The notes under the pieces: generated by a model
Database searches by the model: none
Told to the model about the DNA's origin: nothing
Seen by the model: the letters and a program-made list of their open reading frames with translations, nothing else
Translations under genes and position numbers: made by a program
Part shown: piece after piece, positions 54,910 through 63,159 of the stretch
How the letters are laid out: every line of letters begins with the position of its first letter
How positions within the stretch are numbered: position 1 is the stretch's first letter
From: an uncultured Roseovarius sp.
GTDB lineage: Bacteria > Pseudomonadota > Alphaproteobacteria > Rhodobacterales > Rhodobacteraceae
NCBI GenBank assembly: GCA_947499555.1
Contig: CANMOU010000002.1
Coordinates: 197,001 to 261,000, forward strand
Length of the DNA stretch: 64,000 nt
Reading direction: 5' to 3'

Positions 54910-55563
54910 TCAGCCGGGTAGTTTCGTCATCCGCAAATAGGGCAGCACGGCGTCATACTCGCCGAATTTCGCCTTGGCGTCGTCGTTGCTGACGCTGGGT
55001 GGGATGACGACATCCTGTCCCACGGTCCAATCCGCAGGCGTTGCCACACCGTGATTGACCGTTGTTTGCAGCGCGTCGAGCGCACGCATAACCTCGCCAA
55101 AGTTGCGGCCCACGGTCATTGGGTAGGTCATGGTAAGTTTCAGTTGCTTGTCGGGGCCAATGATAAAAACCGAGCGGACAGTGGCGCTATCGGCCGGGGT
55201 GCGGCCATCGGGCAGGTAGGCCTCGGCTGGAAGCATGTCGAAGGCTTTGGACACTTCCAGGCCGTCATCGGCAATGATCGGGAAACCGGGATGCGCACCG
55301 CCAGCTTTTTCGATGTCGCCTTTCCATTTCTTGTGATCTTCAACACCGTCGACGCTGACGCCAATCACCTTCGTGCCGCGTTTCTCCCATTCATCCGAAA
55401 GGCGGGCCACGGCGCCGAACTCTGTGGTGCAGACCGGTGTGAAATCCTTGGGATGCGAGAACAGGATTGCCCAGTTGTCTCCGACCCAGTCGTGCAGGTC
55501 GAAACTGCCCTGATCTGTGGTGACGTTGAGGTTGGGGATGGTATCATTGATGCGCAGGGCCAT
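54910..55563 (-). CDS. 1-Cys peroxiredoxin (Prx6 type)
   Basis: A 217-residue peroxidase that reduces H2O2 and organic peroxides. It starts MALRINDTIPNLNV, and the active site is FSHPKDFTPVCTTEFG with the peroxidatic cysteine. The long C-terminal domain with YLRMTKLPG matches the Prx6 group, which lacks a second resolving cysteine. ATG 55563 is chosen over a long extension to 55791. Divergent from the aldehyde dehydrogenase gene. Confidence 0.94.
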   Translation of the reverse strand: MALRINDTIPNLNVTTDQGSFDLHDWVGDNWAILFSHPKDFTPVCTTEFGAVARLSDEWEKRGTKVIGVSVDGVEDHKKWKGDIEKAGGAHPGFPIIADDGLEVSKAFDMLPAEAYLPDGRTPADSATVRSVFIIGPDKQLKLTMTYPMTVGRNFGEVMRALDALQTTVNHGVATPADWTVGQDVVIPPSVSNDDAKAKFGEYDAVLPYLRMTKLPG

Positions 55564-55725
55564 GGCTGCACTCTCCTTCTGCAGTACCGGGAATCGATTT
55601 GGCCAGCATACGCCGCAGCCAGCAAATTGACACCCATGCACTTGCAGAGCTTTGCCGCCGGTGATTAGGTGCGCGAAATTGCGCTTTTTGGCTGTGCACG
55701 ACCCACCGAAGAACAGGAGTTCCAA
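55564..55725. promoter_or_regulatory. Divergent peroxiredoxin/aldehyde dehydrogenase promoter region
   Basis: A gap of about 160 bases between two divergent genes. It must contain both promoters; I find no clear operator repeat. A GGAG site before each start is visible. Confidence 0.4.
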
Positions 55726-57168
55726 ATGATTGAGAAAAAGCAATTCTATATCAACGGTGCCTGGGTGGATCCGGTTGACGGCACCGATCATGCGGTGATC
55801 AACCCCTCCAATGAAGAGTCATGTGCGGTAATTTCACTGGCGGGGCCCAAGGATGCGGATGCAGCGGTGTCAGCCGCGAAAGCCGCCTTTCCGGACTGGA
55901 TGCAGACCCCCGTTGCAGAGCGTGTCGCACTGGTGGAGAAGCTGGGCGAGATCTACAGGTCGCGCGGCGAAGACATGGCTCAGGCGATCAGCCTTGAGAT
56001 GGGCGCACCGATAGAGATGGCGCGCAGCCAGCAGGTTGGTGCAGGCAGCTGGCATCTCAAGGCGCTGGTCAAGGCCGCGAATGAATTTCACTGGATCGAG
56101 CCGCTGGGCGCGCATGCCCCAAATGACCGCATCATTCACGAGGCGGTGGGCGTCGTGGCGATGATCACGCCCTGGAACTGGCCGATGAACCAGATTTCGC
56201 TCAAGGTGATCGCCGGGCTGATCGCGGGCTGTACGATGGTGTTGAAGCCCTCCGAGGAATCGCCGCTTTCGGCCATGCTTTTTGCCGAAATGGTTGATGA
56301 GGCTGGGTTTCCGAAGGGTGTCTTCAACCTAATCAATGGGGATGGTGCGGGGGCTGGCACGGCCCTGACCGGGCATCCGGATGTGGACATGGTGTCCTTC
56401 ACAGGCTCCAGCCGGGCGGGCAAGCTGATTTCCAAGAATGCGGCTGAGACGCTCAAACGGGTGAGCCTGGAACTTGGTGGCAAGGGCGCCAATCTGATCT
56501 TTGCGGATGCTGATGAAAAGGCTGTCAAACGCGGTGTTCTGCATTGCATGAACAACACCGGCCAAAGCTGTAACGCCCCCACGCGCATGCTGGTGCAGCG
56601 CGAGGTGTATGATCAGGCGGTTGAGACCGCTGCCGAGGTGGCCAGTAAGGTCACTGTTGGGCCAGCATCCGAGGACGGCAGACACATTGGCCCGGTGGTC
56701 AACGAGGTGCAGTTCAACAAGATCCAGGACCTGATCCAGAAAGGCATTGATGAAGGGGCACGGCTTGTAGCGGGCGGCACGGGGCGGCCTGACGGGCTGA
56801 ACCGGGGCTTTTTTGTCAAACCAACAGTCTTTGCCGATGTGAACAACGACATGACGATTGCCCGTGAAGAGATATTCGGGCCGGTCCTGTCGATCATTCC
56901 GTTTGATAGCGAAGAGGACGGCCTGCAGATCGCCAATGACACGCCTTATGGTCTGACCAACTATTTACAAACTACCGATCCCGCGCGCGCCAATCGCTGC
57001 GCCCGGGCGTTGCGCTCGGGCATGGTGGAAATGAACGGCCAGGGGCGCGGGCTGGGCTCGCCTTTTGGCGGGATGAAGCAATCCGGCAACGGGCGCGAAG
57101 GCGGCAAATGGGGGCTTGAGGACTTTCTGGAGGTGAAGGCGGTTTCGGGTTGGACCGAAGGCGCGTAG
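55726..57168 (+). CDS. NAD(P)-dependent aldehyde dehydrogenase
   Basis: A 480-residue ALDH superfamily enzyme oxidising an aldehyde to its acid. The coenzyme region is ITPWNWPMNQISLKVIAGL and FTGSSRAGKLI, the general base Glu lies in LELGGKGANLIF and the nucleophile Cys in NNTGQSCNAPTRM. C-terminal EEIFGPVLSIIPF and PFGGMKQSGNGREGG are typical. Substrate is unclear. ATG 55726 is preceded by CAGGAG; a longer start at 55669 lies in the promoter. GT25 follows after four bases, possibly cotranscribed. Confidence 0.94.
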   Translation: MIEKKQFYINGAWVDPVDGTDHAVINPSNEESCAVISLAGPKDADAAVSAAKAAFPDWMQTPVAERVALVEKLGEIYRSRGEDMAQAISLEMGAPIEMARSQQVGAGSWHLKALVKAANEFHWIEPLGAHAPNDRIIHEAVGVVAMITPWNWPMNQISLKVIAGLIAGCTMVLKPSEESPLSAMLFAEMVDEAGFPKGVFNLINGDGAGAGTALTGHPDVDMVSFTGSSRAGKLISKNAAETLKRVSLELGGKGANLIFADADEKAVKRGVLHCMNNTGQSCNAPTRMLVQREVYDQAVETAAEVASKVTVGPASEDGRHIGPVVNEVQFNKIQDLIQKGIDEGARLVAGGTGRPDGLNRGFFVKPTVFADVNNDMTIAREEIFGPVLSIIPFDSEEDGLQIANDTPYGLTNYLQTTDPARANRCARALRSGMVEMNGQGRGLGSPFGGMKQSGNGREGGKWGLEDFLEVKAVSGWTEGA

Positions 57169-57172
57169 AGCG

Positions 57173-57949
57173 ATGACAGTCCACGCCTTTGTGTTGCACC
57201 TTGTTCGCGCCACGGCGCGACGGGAGAACGCTCAGGTCTTGCTTGAAGATTGCAAGAATGTCGGCGAGATCACCGGGGAAATCTGGCCCGCAGTTGACGG
57301 CAATGCCATGTCGGATGCTGACCTTGCGGCGGTCGTGGGAACCGGGCTTTTTGAGCCTGTCTATCCCTTCTTGCTTAAGACCGGCGAAATTGGCTGTTTC
57401 CTGTCGCACCGCCAGATCTGGGCCGAGCTGCAGACCCGCTCTGCCGATGCCGCGCTCATCATCGAAGATGACGCGGAGATCGATCCGATGCCGTTCCTTG
57501 CGGCATTGGAGCTTGCACAACGGCATATCGAGAGGCTGGGTTACATTCAGTTCCAGACGCGCGCGCCCAAGGCCAATGCACATCTTGCGGATACATCCGG
57601 AGGGGCGCATCTTGTGGTGCCGCAGGAGGGCGGGCTGCGCACCACCGCGCAGATGGTCAGCCGTCGCTGCGCGCATCGATTGCTGCAGCGCTCCGAGACC
57701 TTTGATCGCCCGGTTGACACCTTTGTTCAATCGCATTGGCACACCGGGTTGCGACCAGCAATGATCCACCCATCGGGCATTCGCGATATCGCCGACTCGC
57801 TTGATGGCTCGACCATTCAATCAGGCAAAAAGCCCCTGCTGGAAAAACTGAGCCGCGAGATTTCGCGCAAGCGCTACCGGTCTGCTGTGGCCCGTTTGTC
57901 GCGCAGAAGTGCCGCCCCGACCGAGGGCGGGTTTTCAGATGTCACGTGA
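57173..57949 (+). CDS. Glycosyltransferase family 25 (LPS-type)
   Basis: A 258-residue GT25 protein, the family of LPS beta-galactosyltransferases. HAFVLHLVRATARRENAQVLLEDC is the family N-terminus, KTGEIGCFLSHRQIWAEL is the hallmark and IIEDDAEIDP has the metal/donor acids. It starts four bases after the aldehyde dehydrogenase stop and overlaps the GT11 gene by 11 bases. Probably modifies LPS or another surface glycan. Confidence 0.88.
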   Translation: MTVHAFVLHLVRATARRENAQVLLEDCKNVGEITGEIWPAVDGNAMSDADLAAVVGTGLFEPVYPFLLKTGEIGCFLSHRQIWAELQTRSADAALIIEDDAEIDPMPFLAALELAQRHIERLGYIQFQTRAPKANAHLADTSGGAHLVVPQEGGLRTTAQMVSRRCAHRLLQRSETFDRPVDTFVQSHWHTGLRPAMIHPSGIRDIADSLDGSTIQSGKKPLLEKLSREISRKRYRSAVARLSRRSAAPTEGGFSDVT

Positions 57950-58799
57950 TCGCATCATCACGCGCCTTTTTGGCGGGGCTGGCAATCAGCTTTTCCAATA
58001 TGCAGCGGCACGCGCCATGGCTGACAGGCTGTGCTGCCCCCTGCAGGTGGATGCCCGGTATGTAGCGGGATCAGCCGATCGAGGCGATTGCTTTGCACAT
58101 TTTGCCAATGCGCGGTTCCAACGCGAAGGGGATTTGCCGCCAGCAAAATCGGATGGCTGGCTGCGCTACGGGTTTTGGCGTGCATTCGGGCGATCCCCGC
58201 GTCTCTACCGGGAAAAGGGTCTTGGCTACGATCCGGTTCTGGCCGAGTTGGGGGCCGGGACATACCTGCATGGCTATTGGCAATCCGAACGGTATTTTGC
58301 GAAATCCGCCGATCAGATCCGGGCTGATCTCCGGTTCACGACGCCGCTCGATCCGGCGAATGCGGAGATGGCCGCTCAGATCGCCGAAGCGTCGATGCCT
58401 TTGGCGTTGCATGTAAGGCGCGGGGATTATGTGGCGTCCGGCGCCTATGCCGCAATGACATCCGAATATTACCGGCAGGCGGCCCAGCATGTCGATGCGT
58501 CATCTGACAACAGTCCGACCTGCTTCGTATTTTCCAACGATCCGGCCTGGGCACGCGACAATCTTGATTTGGGGTTCGAGACCGTGATCGTTGACATCAA
58601 TGACGAGATGACGGGTCATTTTGACCTCCATCTGCAATCACTTTGCGCCCATAACGTCATCGCCAATTCAACCTTTTCGTGGTGGGCGGCGTGGCTTAAT
58701 CCGAACCCCGACAAGATCGTGATTGCGCCGAAGACCTGGTTCAATGACCCGAGGCTTTCGAACCCCGACCTGATCCCGGACGGTTGGACACGCCTCTGA
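57939..58799 (+). CDS. Alpha-1,2-fucosyltransferase-like protein (GT11)
   Basis: A 286-residue GT11 protein. FGGAGNQLFQYAAARAMADR, the nucleotide site LHVRRGDYV and the NSTFSWWAAWLNPNPDK motif all match. Donor is GDP-fucose in studied members; no GDP-fucose genes (gmd, fcl) are in the window, though manC makes GDP-mannose. ATG 57939 overlaps GT25 by 11 bases; the longer frame start at 57909 is less likely. Confidence 0.88.
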   Translation: MSRDRIITRLFGGAGNQLFQYAAARAMADRLCCPLQVDARYVAGSADRGDCFAHFANARFQREGDLPPAKSDGWLRYGFWRAFGRSPRLYREKGLGYDPVLAELGAGTYLHGYWQSERYFAKSADQIRADLRFTTPLDPANAEMAAQIAEASMPLALHVRRGDYVASGAYAAMTSEYYRQAAQHVDASSDNSPTCFVFSNDPAWARDNLDLGFETVIVDINDEMTGHFDLHLQSLCAHNVIANSTFSWWAAWLNPNPDKIVIAPKTWFNDPRLSNPDLIPDGWTRL

Positions 58800-58848
58800 T
58801 CACACGCGGCATCTTTTCCCGGATCGCCAAAGCCACTAAAGAGCGATC

Positions 58849-59895
58849 ATGAGTGAGCTCTCTGATATGGCCAAAGCGCGGTTCATCGCGGAAACCGTGC
58901 ATAAGCGTGATATCTTTTCGGAAACCATTTCAGGCAAGCTGGAAGGCTACCCGGAGTATCCGGTGGTCCTGCGCAAACTCGATGATGTGCCGTTTTATGC
59001 GCGACCTTTGGCGCGGTGGTTGGCGCGCAAGGAGGTTCGCGGGCTCAAGGCGGTGCAGGGCATTGAAGGCTGCCCGGTTCTGTTGCGCGCCGACCAGGTC
59101 GGACTTCTGCGCAGCTGGACCCAGGGCACGCCTCTGCAACTGGCCAAACCCACCGATCCGGCATGGTATCGCGATGCCAGGCGTCTCTTGCGCGAGATGC
59201 GCCGCGCGGGTGTGACGCATAACGATATTGCCAAGCCGCAGAACTGGCTGATGACGCCGGAAGGACGCGCGGCGGTGATCGACTTTCAGCTCGCGTCGGT
59301 GCATCACCATCACGGCAAACTTTTTCGGGTCAAGGCACGAGAGGACCTGCGGCATCTTCTGAAACAGAAGCGGGCCTATGCGCCCGAGCTTTTGACAGCG
59401 TCCGAGCAGCGGATGCTCAACCGGAAATCCCTGCCCTCGCGGGTCTGGATGGCCACGGGCAAGCGGCTTTACAATTTCATCACACGGCGCCTGATGAACT
59501 GGTCTGACGGTGAAGGCACCGAAGATCGGATCGAACGCGATGGCCCGGCGTTGCGCGACGCGTTGCTGGCGAACCCCAACGTATCGGATCTGGCGCTGTG
59601 CACTTATGCGCTGCCGGCCAAAGGGGTGGGGATTTATGCTTTTGTGGAAAGCTCGCAAACGCCTGAGGCAATTGCGAAAATCCTCCCAAACAACAGACCT
59701 GAGCTGCTTCAGACCGTCAAGGCGCTGCCGCGCCATATAGATGGCGCGCCCCGGCTGGATGCCCTGCAACTTGTTGCCACCAACCGGCTTGATGAGCTTG
59801 CGGTGCTGATTGCGGCAGAACCCGGGCTGAAAGCCACGCTTGACCCGATCATCGCCGGGCGGTTGAACCTGACCGACAGGGTTCTGCGCGCCTAA
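58849..59895 (+). CDS. Kinase-like protein with an acyl-CoA-synthetase-like C-terminal domain
   Basis: A 348-residue protein. Residues 20-215 resemble an atypical (RIO/KdkA-type) kinase: VTHNDIAKPQNWLM supplies the catalytic Asp126 and Asn131, and VIDFQLAS supplies Asp145 in place of DFG. A conserved acidic residue lies in RKEVRGLKAV. Residues 222-318 resemble the small C-terminal domain of AMP-forming acyl-CoA synthetases: NPNVSDLALCTYALPAKGVGIYAFVES then VKALPRHIDGAPRLDALQLVA. The tail RLNLTDRVLRA also fits. It lies 49 bases after GT11, so it may phosphorylate LPS or a lipid. The combination is unusual. Confidence 0.8.
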   Translation: MSELSDMAKARFIAETVHKRDIFSETISGKLEGYPEYPVVLRKLDDVPFYARPLARWLARKEVRGLKAVQGIEGCPVLLRADQVGLLRSWTQGTPLQLAKPTDPAWYRDARRLLREMRRAGVTHNDIAKPQNWLMTPEGRAAVIDFQLASVHHHHGKLFRVKAREDLRHLLKQKRAYAPELLTASEQRMLNRKSLPSRVWMATGKRLYNFITRRLMNWSDGEGTEDRIERDGPALRDALLANPNVSDLALCTYALPAKGVGIYAFVESSQTPEAIAKILPNNRPELLQTVKALPRHIDGAPRLDALQLVATNRLDELAVLIAAEPGLKATLDPIIAGRLNLTDRVLRA

Positions 59896-60536
59896 AACGG
59901 TGCAGGGACACGAAAGCGCAAGCCCGCGCCGCCATCAGGGTGACGCAGGCGCAACTCCTCGGCGTGCAGCATCATGCGTTCGGCCTCCAAAGCGGCGCCT
60001 TCGGCATATAGTGGATCACCCAGTATAGGGTGGCCGAGCGCCAGCATGTGCACCCGCAACTGATGGCTGCGCCCGGTCTGCGGCATTAGGCGCACGCGCG
60101 TTTCGGCAATGCCATAGCGCTGGATCCGCCAGTCTGTCACCGCCGGTTTGCCGGTCTCGTGGCAGACCATCTGGCGAGGTCGGTTCGGCCAGTCGACAAT
60201 GAGCGGCAGATCAACTGTCCCGGTCTTCGGCTCAAGCCGCCCATAGACGCGGGCCAAATAGGTCTTTTTGACCTGCCGTTTTTCAAATTGCAGACCCAGA
60301 TGGCGCTGCGCATGCGCGGTCTGCGCGAAAACCATCACGCCCGACGTGTCGCGATCAAGCCGATGCACAAGAAGGGCGGTTGGAAACGCCTCTTGCAGGC
60401 GGGTCAGCAGGCAATCGGCCAGATGCTCCCCTTTGCCCGGAACCGACAGAAGCCCCTGAGGTTTGTTGACCACAAGAATTTCGTGATCCTCATGCAGCAC
60501 ATCCAAGGGCGTATCGGGCGGGGCATAGTCGGTCAT
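59892..60536 (-). CDS. rluA: RluA-family pseudouridine synthase
   Basis: A 214-residue synthase without an S4 domain, as in RluA, which modifies 23S rRNA position 746 and some tRNAs in E. coli. Motif II is LLVHRLDRDTSGVMVFA (catalytic Asp), then GRSHQLRVHMLALGHPILGDPLYA. The 3' end overlaps the kinase-like gene by four bases, tail to tail. Specificity is inferred from the size and lack of S4. Confidence 0.92.
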   Translation of the reverse strand: MTDYAPPDTPLDVLHEDHEILVVNKPQGLLSVPGKGEHLADCLLTRLQEAFPTALLVHRLDRDTSGVMVFAQTAHAQRHLGLQFEKRQVKKTYLARVYGRLEPKTGTVDLPLIVDWPNRPRQMVCHETGKPAVTDWRIQRYGIAETRVRLMPQTGRSHQLRVHMLALGHPILGDPLYAEGAALEAERMMLHAEELRLRHPDGGAGLRFRVPAPF

Positions 60537-60614
60537 GGCGCCGGGGCTACACTATTGGAGTGCAAAACGCACCCCGGCTTCTTTCTTGTCTCAAATACCC
60601 ATCCAGCGTGACGC

Positions 60615-63065
60615 TCAGGCCTTCACGCGCTCGGATTTGGGATCATACATCGGCCGGAGCGACGTCTCGGCCTTGACCCGTGTGCCCGCGACGTCGATCT
60701 CGTAGCTAGAGGCCAAGACCTGATCGGCGGTTTCGCCTTTGCAGGGCACATATCCCAGTCCCATCGCACCGCCGAGATGGTGGCCGTAATTGCCAGAGCT
60801 CAGGTAGCCCACGATCTCGCCATCCCGCACAATGGGCTCATTGTGATAAAGCAGCGGCTCGTAATCGGTAAGCTTGAACTGTACCAGCCGGTTGCTAAGG
60901 CCCTCTTCCTTCTTCTTGAGGACGGCATCGCGGCCAATAAAATCCGGTTTGGCGGTTTTCACAGCGAAACCGAGACCGGCCTCAAGCACGTGATCTTCGC
61001 AGGTGATGTCATGGCCGAAGTGCCGGAAGCCTTTTTCGATCCGGCAGCTGTCCATCATGTGCATACCGCAAAGCCGCATGCCGAAATCCTGACCCGCTTC
61101 GGTAATGGTCTCAAAAACATGACCGGCCATGTCGGCAGAGACGTAGATCTCCCACCCCAGCTCACCGACATAGGTGACGCGGTGCACGCGGGCGAGGCCC
61201 ATGCCGATCTCGATCTCTTGTGCGGTGCCAAACGGGTTCACGTCATTCGAGAAGTCGTTTGGCGACACCATGTTGAGCAGATCACGAGAGCGCGGGCCCA
61301 TCAGAGCCAGAACACCTTCTCCTGCGGTCACGTCGGTGATCACAACGGAAAACTCGCCGCGATGGCGTTCCATCCAGGTCTGATCGGCCAAACGTGTGGC
61401 TGCGGGTGTGACCACAAGATAGGCGGTCTCTGAGAGGCGTGTGACGGTCACATCCGCCTCGATCCCGCCGCGGTTGTTGAGAAACTGGGTGTAGACGATC
61501 TTGCCCACAGACACCGAATAATCACCGCCGCCCACATAGTTCATAAAGGCCTCGGCATCGGGCCCTTCGACACGGATCTTGCCGAAGGAAGACATGTCGT
61601 AAAGACCTACATTCTGGCGGATCGCCATATGTTCTTCGCGCACATTGTCGAAGAAATTCTGACGCGACCAGCTGTACTGATACTCCGGGTCCTGGTTGCC
61701 ACGGGCAAACCAGTTGGCCCGTTCCCAGCCGGCCAATTCGCCCATGACCGCGCGTCGTTCCAGCAACTGATAGTGGAACGGTGACCGGCGGATGCCGCGC
61801 GCGGTTTCCTTCTGGCGATATGGGAAATGATCGGCATAAAGCAGACCAAGCGTTTCCTTGGCGCGCTCCACGAGGTAGTGCTTGTTGCCCTGGAAAGGTT
61901 GCATGCGGCTGATGTCGACATCACCCAAATCAAAGGGTTTTTCGCCCGCATCCATCCATTGGCTCAGTGCCATACCTGCGCCACCGGCGGATTGGATCCC
62001 GATCGAGTTGAACCCTGCTGCGACCCAGACATTGTCCATCTCGGGTGCAAGGCCGAGGTGGTAGGCATCATCGGGTGTGAAGCTTTCGGGGCCGTTGAAG
62101 AAAGTGTGGATGCCCGCCTCGGCCAGCATTGGCAGCCGGTTGACCGCCGCTTCGAGGATCGGCTCGAAATGGTCGAAATCCTCGGGCAGCTGGTCAAATT
62201 CAAAACTGTCAGGAATGCCCCGCATACCCCAGGGCTTTGCGTTGGGCTCAAAAGCGCCCAATAAGATCTTGCCCGCATCTTCCTTATAATAGGCGCATTC
62301 GTCGGGAACGCGCAGCACGGGCAGCTGTTTGAGACCGTCGATGCCTTCGGTCACGATGTAGAAATGCTCACAGGCCTGAAGCGGCACGTTCACGCCCGCC
62401 ATGCGGCCCACCTGGTGGCCCCACATACCGGCGCAGTTCACGATCATGTCGGTCTTGATATGACCCTGTTCCTGACCGTCGTCACTGGCCCAGTCGACAC
62501 CGGTGACGCGGCGGCCATCCCGGGCGATGCCGGTCACTTTGGTGCGTTCCTTGACCAGCGCACCGCCCTGCCGCGCGCCTTTTGCCAATGCAAGCGCGAT
62601 GTTGGCTGGATCGCCTTGCCCGTCCTTGTCGAGATAGACTGCGCCGGTCACATCATCGACGTTGAGATGTTCGTAGCGCTCCTTGACTTCGGCAGCGCTT
62701 ATTTCTTCGACATCGACACCAAAGGCGCGCGCCATGCCCGCTTGTCGGTAAATCTCTTCGCGGCGTTCTTCCGTGAGCGCCACGGTGATCGACCCACAAC
62801 GCTTGAACCCGGTGGCAACACCGGTTTCAGCCTCCAGATTGCCGTAAAGTTCCTGGCTGTACTTGGCCAGTTTGGTCATGTTGGCGGTTGCGCGCAGCTG
62901 TGCAATCAGACCTGCGGCGTGCCATGTCGTCCCACAGGTGAGCTGCTTGCGTTCGAGCAAGACAACGTCTTTCCAACCCAGCTTGGTCAGGTGGTACGCC
63001 ACCGAACAGCCAATCACACCGCCACCGATAATCACGACGCGCGCATGCTGAGGAAGAGTGCTCAT
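60615..63065 (-). CDS. Dimethylglycine/sarcosine dehydrogenase-type FAD oxidoreductase with GcvT domain
   Basis: An 816-residue flavoenzyme for the demethylation of dimethylglycine (or a related N-methyl amine), passing the one-carbon unit to tetrahydrofolate. The FAD motif is GGGVIGCSVAYHL, and TWHAAGLIAQLR holds the histidine for covalent FAD in this family. The C-terminal half (about 430-810) is a GcvT-type aminomethyltransferase, with NVREEHMAIRQNVGLYDMSSFGKI and GELGWEIYV. GGAGG lies 8 bases from ATG 63065 but only 2 from ATG 63071, so 63065 is chosen. The neighbouring regulator supports a role in betaine catabolism. Confidence 0.93.
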   Translation of the reverse strand: MSTLPQHARVVIIGGGVIGCSVAYHLTKLGWKDVVLLERKQLTCGTTWHAAGLIAQLRATANMTKLAKYSQELYGNLEAETGVATGFKRCGSITVALTEERREEIYRQAGMARAFGVDVEEISAAEVKERYEHLNVDDVTGAVYLDKDGQGDPANIALALAKGARQGGALVKERTKVTGIARDGRRVTGVDWASDDGQEQGHIKTDMIVNCAGMWGHQVGRMAGVNVPLQACEHFYIVTEGIDGLKQLPVLRVPDECAYYKEDAGKILLGAFEPNAKPWGMRGIPDSFEFDQLPEDFDHFEPILEAAVNRLPMLAEAGIHTFFNGPESFTPDDAYHLGLAPEMDNVWVAAGFNSIGIQSAGGAGMALSQWMDAGEKPFDLGDVDISRMQPFQGNKHYLVERAKETLGLLYADHFPYRQKETARGIRRSPFHYQLLERRAVMGELAGWERANWFARGNQDPEYQYSWSRQNFFDNVREEHMAIRQNVGLYDMSSFGKIRVEGPDAEAFMNYVGGGDYSVSVGKIVYTQFLNNRGGIEADVTVTRLSETAYLVVTPAATRLADQTWMERHRGEFSVVITDVTAGEGVLALMGPRSRDLLNMVSPNDFSNDVNPFGTAQEIEIGMGLARVHRVTYVGELGWEIYVSADMAGHVFETITEAGQDFGMRLCGMHMMDSCRIEKGFRHFGHDITCEDHVLEAGLGFAVKTAKPDFIGRDAVLKKKEEGLSNRLVQFKLTDYEPLLYHNEPIVRDGEIVGYLSSGNYGHHLGGAMGLGYVPCKGETADQVLASSYEIDVAGTRVKAETSLRPMYDPKSERVKA

Positions 63066-63159
63066 TTTCATTGCCTCCGGGTTGGGATTCGCACCGCCGC
63101 AGACGATGGCATGCAGTTGCTCTGAGGCATAGTGGAAATGCGTCGAGCGGTGACGGAAA

